Shown here: piece after piece, positions 1-4,930 of the stretch
Layout of the letters: every line of letters begins with the position of its first letter
Position numbering within the stretch: the first letter of the stretch is position 1
Assembly (NCBI GenBank): GCA_937898535.1
Contig: CALDKP010000345.1
Coordinates: 1-5,906, forward strand
Reading direction: 5' to 3'
DNA: 5,906 nt
Source of the DNA: an uncultured Sphingomonadales bacterium
Lineage (GTDB): Bacteria > Pseudomonadota > Alphaproteobacteria > Sphingomonadales > Sphingomonadaceae
Notes under the pieces: generated by a model
Told to the model about the DNA's origin: nothing
The model's input: only the letters and a program-made list of their open reading frames with translations
The model's database searches: none
Position numbers and translations under genes: made by a program

Positions 1-271
1 CATCGGCCTTGGGCGGGTCGTCTTGGTCAATGGGGCCAGTGACGGTGACCACGTCAGGCGAATGGATTTGGTAAACCCGCGCAAGTGCAGCGCCGGGCAT
101 AACGGCAGCAACCGCACGCCGCCGGTTTTCGATGACATTGTCGCGCACATCGTTCGAACCAAGGCTGCAGTTCAGCCCTGCATAAATGCCCGTCGAAACA
201 CCGCCAACGCGGCCAAGGAATCCGTGCGCAATATCACCCAGTAATTTTGACTTGATAACTTCGACGGTCAC
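1..271 (-). CDS. pgeF: Peptidoglycan editing factor PgeF (YfiH/laccase-domain family), N-terminal part, cut by the window edge
   Basis: Reading the minus strand from a GTG at 271 gives 90 residues that run off the left edge in frame. The fragment carries the family signature: H16-G-F-L-G-R-x-G-G-V-S-T-G at residues 16-28, then Y-A-G-L-N (30-34), an E-N-R-R stretch (48-51), and Q-I-H70-S-P-D-V. It ends in K-A-D, where the family usually continues K-A-D-A. H70 should be the first of the His/Cys/His metal-site residues; the other two lie outside. In E. coli, PgeF (YfiH) is a cytoplasmic enzyme that removes wrongly incorporated amino acids from peptidoglycan precursors. Homologues have also been described as purine-nucleoside enzymes, and older annotations call them polyphenol oxidases. 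The GTG is the only plausible start: the frame has a TAA eight codons upstream and no ATG or TTG between. An AGGGAG at 284-289 lies about 12 nt upstream, a long spacing. The usual Q-V-H-G reads Q-I-H-S here. Confidence 0.88.
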   Translation of the reverse strand, partial: MTVEVIKSKLLGDIAHGFLGRVGGVSTGIYAGLNCSLGSNDVRDNVIENRRRAVAAVMPGAALARVYQIHSPDVVTVTGPIDQDDPPKAD

Positions 272-310
272 GTGGCTTAGTTTCTCCCTGTGCGCTTAAT
301 TGCAACTGCG

Positions 311-323
311 GCGCTTGACGGCA
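311..323 (+). promoter_or_regulatory. Possible -35-like element (GCGCTTGACGGCA) upstream of the SDR gene
   Basis: The 13 bases contain TTGACGG, which fits the -35 consensus TTGACGS known for alphaproteobacterial (Caulobacter) housekeeping promoters. It lies 29-35 nt before the first candidate SDR start codons. The expected -10 region (about 336-343) is GC-rich and only partly resembles GCTANAWC. The same 13-mer occurs on the minus strand before the threonine aldolase. Promoter function is inferred, not shown. Confidence 0.25.
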
Positions 324-343
324 AGCCATTAGATTGCGAACCC

Positions 344-1168
344 ATGCCGATGCACCGTCACATGCTCATATTTGGAATGGGGTACACCGCCTCGCGTCTC
401 GCCGACAGCCTTCGTGAAAGCGGCTGGCACGTCACCGGAACGCGGCGGATGAGCGGCGGCGACGCGATTGCGTTTGACGATGAAGCTGCAGTCTGTGCTG
501 CAATTGAAAACGCCACACATATCCTGTCGAGCGTTCCACCCAATGGTGAGGGCGGTGACCCCGTGCTTTTGAAATATGGCGACAGGATTGCACGTGGTGA
601 CGTTGCTTGGCTCGGCTATTTGTCCTCAACGGGTGTATATGGCGACACCGGCGGTGCGTGGGTCGACGAGAGCGCGGCGATTGGCGAAGGCCGCCGAACC
701 GCGCGCGCCGATGCTGACCTTGCGTGGCAGGCCTTGCGCAACGACGTCGCTGTCTTTCGCTTGCCCGGCATTTACGGCCCGGGTCGATCGGCGTTGGAAC
801 GGGTCGAAGATGGCAAGGCACATCGGATCGATATGCCCGCACAAATCTTTAGCCGTGTGCATGTTGATGACATTGTTAGCGCCGTCATTGCCGCATTCGA
901 TGGACCCGCTGGCGTGTATAATATTGCCGACGATGTTCCAGCATCGCAAAATGACGTCATCGAATATGCGTGCGACCTTCTGGGGCAGGAATGGCCGCCA
1001 CTCATGACGTTGGACGGGGCAGCGCTGTCGCCTATGGCCCGCGGATTTTATGCTGAAAACCGGCGTGTTTCAAATATGAAGGCGAAACGGCTGCTCGGGT
1101 GGACGCCGAAATATGCCGATTACCGGCAGGGCATCAGCGCATTATTGGCCGCACGCGCAATAAAATAG
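344..1168 (+). CDS. Atypical short-chain dehydrogenase/reductase (YeeZ-like, NAD-dependent epimerase/dehydratase superfamily)
   Basis: A 274-residue cytoplasmic protein with a Rossmann fold. The nucleotide-binding motif is F-G-M-G-Y-T-A at 10-16, the form typical of the YeeZ-like atypical SDRs. S-S-T-G-V-Y-G (94-100) matches the active-site strand, and R-L-P-G-I-Y-G-P-G-R (139-148) and I-F-S-R-V-H-V-D-D-I (168-177) are further family hallmarks. Y-N-I-A-D-D and L-L-G-W-T-P-K close the C-terminal half. The SDR Y-x-x-x-K pair is not intact: Y99 is followed by G-D-T-G, so the catalytic lysine is missing, as is common in atypical SDRs. NAD(P) binding is likely; reaction and substrate are unknown. 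The open frame reaches back to a GTG at 290, which would leave only 18 bp to the divergent pgeF start, so I prefer ATG 344. ATG 350 or 362 are also possible, and none has a clear ribosome-binding site. The gene is probably monocistronic. Confidence 0.85.
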   Translation: MPMHRHMLIFGMGYTASRLADSLRESGWHVTGTRRMSGGDAIAFDDEAAVCAAIENATHILSSVPPNGEGGDPVLLKYGDRIARGDVAWLGYLSSTGVYGDTGGAWVDESAAIGEGRRTARADADLAWQALRNDVAVFRLPGIYGPGRSALERVEDGKAHRIDMPAQIFSRVHVDDIVSAVIAAFDGPAGVYNIADDVPASQNDVIEYACDLLGQEWPPLMTLDGAALSPMARGFYAENRRVSNMKAKRLLGWTPKYADYRQGISALLAARAIK

Positions 1169-1209
1169 ACGTTCAGGACCAGCCTGCGTTGACTGAAAAC
1201 GGTTTAACG

Positions 1210-1231
1210 GGTGAGAGGTAAGGCATTCACC
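1210..1231. terminator. Weak inverted repeat between convergent genes
   Basis: GGTGA (1210-1214) and TCACC (1227-1231) can pair around a 12-nt loop inside the 81-bp gap between the convergent SDR and transporter genes. Neither strand has a T-run after the stem, so this is at best a poor terminator or an RNA end-stabilising hairpin. The rest of the gap shows nothing recognisable. Confidence 0.18.
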
Positions 1232-1249
1232 TAACCCCCTTTAAGTGCC

Positions 1250-2176
1250 CTAAGCCTTGCGCGTCTGCATTGCGACGACGAGGCCAACCATCACCAGCGC
1301 TCCACCAGCCATCGCCAATGTCGACCAGACATAGCCTTCGAATATCGTCGATAGGATCATCGCAAAGACCGGAATGACCACGCCTGTGTAAGCAGCCTTG
1401 CCGGGGCCAATGTCACGGATGAGGCGAAAATAAAGCGGGAATGTTACGACCGAACCGATGATGCTCAGATACAGCACACCGCCGATATATCCGGGACGCA
1501 TGTCGATGACGGGCGGACCATCGATGACGAACGCAAAAGCCGCATTGGCCAAGCTCGCCCAGAACATTGACCACGCCAAAATCGTGATCGTTGGGTATCG
1601 CGCAACCTTTGGCGTCACCTGAAGCACATTGGAGATCGATGCCGTAGCGACGGCACATATCACCAGCAATAGCCCAATCAGTGCATCGGTCCCGCCCATA
1701 GGGGCAGCGCGATATTCCTGTAGCATCAACAACCCGACCCCGACGCAGGCAATCGCTGAGCCTAATATGAACGCTCCGCCGATTGGCCGTCCAAGCCAAT
1801 ATTTGGCGAGCACGGCATTGGGCACAATCAACAGCGCGAATACCACTGCGACTAACCCCGACGTGATATAATGTTCAGCGGCATAGACAAAATTGTAGTT
1901 CATCCCGAATTGCATCACGCCAAGCAGGATTGTCCAACCGACCATTGGCCGATCTATCTTCACCGGCTGGCGCATCACGATGACTAGGATGAACATAGCG
2001 ATGGCGGCCACAATCATGCGATAGGCCACAGACCAGGTCGGCGGCACTGTGCCCAATTGATCGCGGATGACCAGCCAAGTAGATCCCCAGATGAGCGACG
2101 TCACCATAAAGGGTATCCATACCCGTGGCGCCAGAAATCCAGGTTCTACGACGCTCTGCCCCCCGGTCGTGCTCAT
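1250..2176 (-). CDS. EamA/DMT-family inner-membrane transporter
   Basis: A 308-residue, very hydrophobic protein with about ten predicted membrane helices, near 18-37, 49-69, 79-97, 104-124, 133-152, 164-183, 196-217, 230-250, 262-282 and 285-303. This matches the usual 10-helix, two-EamA-repeat layout. W30-G-S-T-W in helix 1, the short K/R-rich cytoplasmic loops, and G-P-G-K-A-A-Y-T-G before helix 9 are typical of the family. Members export or import amino acids, nucleobases, drugs and other metabolites (RhtA exports threonine and homoserine), but substrate cannot be assigned from sequence. The frame stays open to 2257, inside the aldolase gene. I choose the ATG at 2176 because it overlaps the aldolase stop as ATGA, while the upstream extension is R/H-rich and not membrane-protein-like. 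No Shine-Dalgarno precedes it, so translation probably depends on coupling to the aldolase gene. It is the last gene of the pair. Confidence 0.88.
   Translation of the reverse strand: MSTTGGQSVVEPGFLAPRVWIPFMVTSLIWGSTWLVIRDQLGTVPPTWSVAYRMIVAAIAMFILVIVMRQPVKIDRPMVGWTILLGVMQFGMNYNFVYAAEHYITSGLVAVVFALLIVPNAVLAKYWLGRPIGGAFILGSAIACVGVGLLMLQEYRAAPMGGTDALIGLLLVICAVATASISNVLQVTPKVARYPTITILAWSMFWASLANAAFAFVIDGPPVIDMRPGYIGGVLYLSIIGSVVTFPLYFRLIRDIGPGKAAYTGVVIPVFAMILSTIFEGYVWSTLAMAGGALVMVGLVVAMQTRKA
2173..2176 (-). other. ATGA stop/start overlap coupling aldolase and transporter
   Basis: On the minus strand the transporter ATG (2176-2174) and the aldolase TGA (2175-2173) share two bases. No purine-rich ribosome-binding site lies within 15 nt before this ATG, so termination-reinitiation is the likely way the transporter is translated. 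Confidence 0.8.
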
Positions 2177-3189
2177 AATGTGGCGATCGCGCGTGCCAGC
2201 GGGGTGACGTCCGCCTCGGTATGTTGCCAACTGGTGACGAGCCGTGCAGCCCCCCAATTTTCGTCAACCACGCCCCAGTCGTAAAAGTCAAAACCTTGCG
2301 CCCGCAATGCCGCCGCTTCAGCGGGCGTGAGGCGCAAGAATATCTCATTGGCTTGCACCGGATAAAGCAATCGTTCGGCGGCCGCGTCCGCAATGATCTG
2401 CGCCGCTGCGTTGGCGGAACGCGCATTGACCAGCCACAGATCATTTTCCAGCATCGCCAACAATTGCGCCGCAAGGAACCGGCCCTTTGACTGCAAATGC
2501 CCAGCGCGCTTGCGCCGATAGCGTGCAGCGTCGGCCAGCGCCGGGTCGAAATAGACCAACGCCTCTGCCCCCATGCCGCCATTTTTGACGAAGCCGAAAC
2601 TCAACACGTCAACGCCGGCGTTCACCGTCACGTCGGCCGGTGCACAGCCTAAGGTCGCCACGGCATTGGCAAAACGCGCGCCATCCATATGCAGGCTAAG
2701 GCCGCGATCATGGCACAATGCGCCAAGTGCGGCGACTTCGGCAGGGCTGTAGACCATGCCATATTCAGTTGCGTTGGTAATCGACAATGCTGCCGCCTGC
2801 ACCTGATGCACATCGTTGCGAATGCCGTTCATACACGCCTCGACCGTTTCCGACGTCACCTTGGCGCCGTCACCTTCGACCAGCATCAACTTTGCACCAG
2901 CGGTGTAGAAACCCGGCGCGCCGCATTCATCAACCTCAATATGGGCTTCACGGTGGCAAATGACGCCCTGATGCGGTTGAACAAGCGAGGCAAGCGCGAG
3001 GCAATTGGCACTTGTCCCCGTTGCCACCCAAAGCACCGCGACATCACGGCCGAACACAGCGGAGAATGCGGCATCGAGCCGTGCGCTCCATTGGTCACCA
3101 TCATATGCGGTATCGATATGGTTGGCATCGGTCATGGCTTGCATGACGGCGGGGTGCACCGGGGCGGCATTGTCAGAGAAGAAACGCAT
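2173..3189 (-). CDS. ltaE: Low-specificity L-threonine aldolase (PLP-dependent, beta-eliminating lyase fold)
   Basis: A 338-residue cytoplasmic fold-type-I PLP enzyme that cleaves threonine or allo-threonine to glycine and acetaldehyde, and acts reversibly on other beta-hydroxy amino acids. The N-terminal F-F-S-D-N-A matches the family start. G-T-S-A-N (58-62) is the phosphate-binding loop. E-A-H83-I-E-V-D-E-C-G-A-P contains the histidine that stacks on the cofactor. H-M-D169-G-A-R172 supplies the aspartate to the pyridine nitrogen. F-G-F-V-K202-N-G-G carries the Schiff-base lysine, with Val where G-G-T-K-N-G enzymes have Thr. Length is normal. The strong D-E-C-G-A-P and Q-x-x-S-K-x-R-F-L-x-A regions resemble the Pseudomonas-type low-specificity enzyme. 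ATGs lie at 3201, 3195 and 3189. I choose 3189 because it begins M-R-F-F-S-D-N like relatives as I remember them and has GGA five bases upstream. The 3201 start directly abuts a GC-rich hairpin. The gene is first in an operon with the transporter. The symbol is given by family and not by demonstrated orthology. Confidence 0.9.
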   Translation of the reverse strand: MRFFSDNAAPVHPAVMQAMTDANHIDTAYDGDQWSARLDAAFSAVFGRDVAVLWVATGTSANCLALASLVQPHQGVICHREAHIEVDECGAPGFYTAGAKLMLVEGDGAKVTSETVEACMNGIRNDVHQVQAAALSITNATEYGMVYSPAEVAALGALCHDRGLSLHMDGARFANAVATLGCAPADVTVNAGVDVLSFGFVKNGGMGAEALVYFDPALADAARYRRKRAGHLQSKGRFLAAQLLAMLENDLWLVNARSANAAAQIIADAAAERLLYPVQANEIFLRLTPAEAAALRAQGFDFYDWGVVDENWGAARLVTSWQHTEADVTPLARAIATL

Positions 3190-3201
3190 GACCATCCGCA
3201 T

Positions 3202-3217
3202 GGCGGGAAACCCCGCC
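3202..3217 (-). promoter_or_regulatory. GC-rich hairpin in the aldolase leader
   Basis: GGCGGG and CCCGCC form a perfect 6-bp stem with a 4-nt loop. It ends exactly at the ATG at 3201 and lies 12 nt before the preferred start at 3189. In RNA it would hide the only G-rich stretch that could act as a ribosome-binding site for the 3201 start. There is no following T-run, so it is not a typical terminator. A regulatory role is inference only. Confidence 0.3.
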
Positions 3218-3230
3218 TGCCGTCAAGCGC
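3218..3230 (-). promoter_or_regulatory. Possible -35-like element (GCGCTTGACGGCA) upstream of the aldolase operon
   Basis: The minus-strand TTGACGG (from 3226) matches the alphaproteobacterial TTGACGS -35 pattern and lies 37 nt before the ATG at 3189. If it is a real -35, transcription would start almost at that ATG, giving a leaderless or very short-leader mRNA. The matching -10 position is GC-rich and unconvincing. It is an exact copy of the 13-mer at 311-323. Confidence 0.25.
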
Positions 3231-3402
3231 TTAGCGGACTTGCGTCGCGCCAATATACAGGTTCAACATGCCGTGGGCACAACTCTTCAGGGCATATCCC
3301 GACTTCCTTCATACCTAATGATATCGCCTGCTTTCACATCGAATGACACGTCGGGCTTGATCCTTGCACCGCGGCCAGCCAATGTCGGTGCGGAATATGA
3401 TT

Positions 3403-3410
3403 GGGGGAAG
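3403..3410 (+). promoter_or_regulatory. Ribosome-binding site that fixes the M24 peptidase start
   Basis: GGGGGAAG lies 4 nt before the ATG at 3415 (the GGGGGA core 6 nt before). It is the strongest purine-rich site in the window. It supports this ATG over the TTG at 3364 and the ATGs at 3382 and 3397 in the same frame. Confidence 0.7.
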
Positions 3411-3414
3411 CATA

Positions 3415-4779
3415 ATGGCAAAGCGCGTGATATCTGGATTGGTTCTGCTTGCGGCCATGTTTGGGCCAGCCACTGCAGCAATGTCGGCGCCCATCGTCAT
3501 GAGCGAGGCGGAGGCGCAGGCACCCGCGCTTCCGCCTATATTGAACGCCCGTGATAGGGCCGCGACCGAAAACCGCATTTTAGCGGCGCGGCTTGATACG
3601 ATCATTCCTGCCATCATGCGCGAACAGGGCGTTGATTTGTGGCTGATGGTGGCGCGCGAATATTTTGAAGAGCCTGTGGTCGCGTCGATGCTTGATGCAG
3701 AGAATATGCACGCACGGCGCCGCACAATCTTGATTTTCCACAACCCGGGTAATGGAAAGCCGGTCGAGCGTCTGACGGTTAGCCGCTATGGACTTGGTGG
3801 TCTGTTCGCGCCGGCTTGGGACCCAAGCAAGCAGCCTGATCAGTGGCAGGCGGTCGCGGATATAATCGCCGCGCGCGATCCGGCCAAAATTGCGATTAAT
3901 ACGTCGGACCTGTATCAATTCGCCGACGGCATGACGCTCAGCCAATATGAAAAGTTCACTAGCGCGTTGCCCGCTGCGTTGCGGTCGCGGATCGTCAGCG
4001 GCGAAGCACTCGCGATCCGCTGGCTTGAGACGCGGACGCCCGCCGAGATGGAAATTTACCCCAGCGTCCTGCGCACCGCCCATGCGATCATTGCCGAAGC
4101 GTTTTCGCGTGCCGTGATCACCCCGGGGGTGACAACGGCGGAACAGGTGCAATGGTGGTATCGTGACCGGCTGCTTCAGCTTGGCCTTGAGCCATGGTTC
4201 CATCCTTCGGTGGCAATCCAGCGGGCCAGGGTAAAAGGCATGTTGGAAGGCGACGAGGTCATTCAGCCGGGCGACCTGCTGTGGACAGATTTCGGTATCA
4301 ATTATCTGCGGCTAAACACCGATACGCAGCATCTTGCCTATGTCCTGAAACCCGGCGAGCGCGATGCGCCCGCTGGCCTCAGACAGGGGCTGGCGAACAG
4401 CAACCGGGTTCAGGATATCCTGAGACGCCAGTTTGCAGTTGGACGCAGCGGGAATGCGGCCTTGGCACTGGCGCGGGCAGAAGCCGTGGCGGCGGGGCTT
4501 GATCCGTCGATTTACACGCACCCGATTGGCTTGCATGGACATGGCGCCGGGCCGTCCATCGGCTTTTGGGATAACCAGAATGCCGACCCGCGTGGAAGCG
4601 GGGTGATTAACGCCAACACAGCATGGTCCATCGAACTCACAACCTATGCTGCCGTTCCCGAATGGGGCGGGCAACGCGTGGATTTCCGCAGCGAAGAGAA
4701 TGCTTTTTTTGATGGCAAGACGGTGCGTTTTATCGATGGACGCCAAACGGAAATCACCCTGATCCCCTCAGGGAAGTGA
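3415..4779 (+). CDS. Secreted M24-family metallopeptidase (Xaa-Pro aminopeptidase/prolidase-like)
   Basis: A 454-residue protein. Residues 1 to about 21-25 form a Sec signal peptide: M-A-K-R, a hydrophobic V-I-S-G-L-V-L-L-A-A core, and an A-T-A cleavage site. The enzyme should therefore act in the periplasm or outside. Residues about 45-205 form the creatinase/prolidase-type N-terminal domain and about 215-450 the pita-bread catalytic domain. The five expected metal ligands are visible: D292 (W-T-D-F-G), D303 (N-T-D-T-Q), H376 (G-H-G-A-G), E407 (W-S-I-E-L) and E427 (R-S-E-E-N). M24 enzymes with this set bind two metal ions and usually cut bonds next to proline. The second active-site His found a few residues after the H-G motif in aminopeptidase P and MetAP is absent; the segment reads P-S-I-G-F-W-D. 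I recall the same pattern in other secreted M24 proteins, so it may be a subfamily trait and substrate is uncertain. It appears to be a single-gene unit. Confidence 0.88.
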   Translation: MAKRVISGLVLLAAMFGPATAAMSAPIVMSEAEAQAPALPPILNARDRAATENRILAARLDTIIPAIMREQGVDLWLMVAREYFEEPVVASMLDAENMHARRRTILIFHNPGNGKPVERLTVSRYGLGGLFAPAWDPSKQPDQWQAVADIIAARDPAKIAINTSDLYQFADGMTLSQYEKFTSALPAALRSRIVSGEALAIRWLETRTPAEMEIYPSVLRTAHAIIAEAFSRAVITPGVTTAEQVQWWYRDRLLQLGLEPWFHPSVAIQRARVKGMLEGDEVIQPGDLLWTDFGINYLRLNTDTQHLAYVLKPGERDAPAGLRQGLANSNRVQDILRRQFAVGRSGNAALALARAEAVAAGLDPSIYTHPIGLHGHGAGPSIGFWDNQNADPRGSGVINANTAWSIELTTYAAVPEWGGQRVDFRSEENAFFDGKTVRFIDGRQTEITLIPSGK

Positions 4780-4783
4780 TTTT
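4752..4783 (+). terminator. Probable intrinsic terminator spanning the M24 peptidase stop codon
   Basis: AATCA (4752-4756) plus CCCTGA (4757-4762) pair with TCAGGG (4768-4773) and TGATT (4777-4781), with a 5-nt loop and a 3-nt AAG bulge. A run of four T (4780-4783) follows or ends the stem. The stop codon TGA (4777-4779) lies within the 3' arm. The T-run is short, so efficiency is unsure. Confidence 0.5.
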
Positions 4784-4803
4784 GTCGTAACGTTCCTGCG
4801 GCT

Positions 4804-4820
4804 ATCACCCCTGTGATTTT
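4804..4820 (+). terminator. Second hairpin with T-run downstream of the M24 peptidase gene
   Basis: ATCAC (4804-4808) and GTGAT (4813-4817) form a perfect 5-bp stem around CCCT, ending in four T (4817-4820). It repeats the outer arms of the hairpin at 4752-4783 (ATCACCC and GTGATTTT), so it may be a backup terminator or a shortened duplicate. Its stem is weak by itself. Confidence 0.3.
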
Positions 4821-4869
4821 CAGCATCACTTCTTTCCCGACGTAGGCAGGGCTAGGCACCAACGACCAA

Positions 4870-4890
4870 GATACGCAATGTGCGTGTATC
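4870..4890 (-). terminator. Imperfect hairpin downstream of the kinase gene
   Basis: GATACGCA (4870-4877) pairs with TGCGT plus ATC (4881-4885, 4888-4890), with a 2-nt bulge and an ATG loop. It lies about 40 bp past the kinase stop on its strand. The bases after it on that strand are only mildly T-rich (TTGGTCGTT), so it is a weak terminator candidate. Confidence 0.22.
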
Positions 4891-4930
4891 GGGGGAAGGA
4901 GATCGAAGGATAGCACGCTTGAATGCGGGG

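Larger units (their letters stand above)
3190..3414. other. Divergent intergenic region between the aldolase operon and the M24 peptidase gene
   Basis: About 225 bp must hold the promoters of both flanking units. Apart from the hairpin, the 13-mer next to the aldolase and the ribosome-binding site next to the peptidase, I see no clear -35/-10 pair, operator or riboswitch. Short open frames cross it on both strands, but none has a convincing start with normal length. Confidence 0.5.

Noticed and set aside
23..244. Plus-strand 73-residue open frame at the left edge
   Set aside because: It is the reverse of the pgeF coding sequence, which has clear family motifs on the minus strand. The plus-strand peptide has none.
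284..340. Minus-strand TTGCCG-17 nt-AATTAA as a pgeF promoter
   Set aside because: The spacing is right, but both hexamers match a sigma-70-type consensus poorly and the AATTAA is next to the ribosome-binding site.
290..343. N-terminal extension of the SDR from GTG 290
   Set aside because: It would leave 18 bp to the divergent pgeF start and adds residues before the Rossmann motif that I do not expect in the family. No ribosome-binding site supports it.
2177..2257. N-terminal extension of the transporter
   Set aside because: The extra 27 residues are rich in Arg and His, lie wholly within aldolase coding sequence and precede a normal family start at 2176.
3396..3401. TATGAT resembling a -10 box before the M24 gene
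   Set aside because: It is directly next to the ribosome-binding site, so a start site there would remove it from the mRNA, and no -35 lies 16-18 bp upstream.
3364..3414. Upstream TTG start of the M24 peptidase
   Set aside because: It would put 17 polar residues before the signal peptide. The strong GGGGGAAG at 3403-3410 points to the ATG at 3415.
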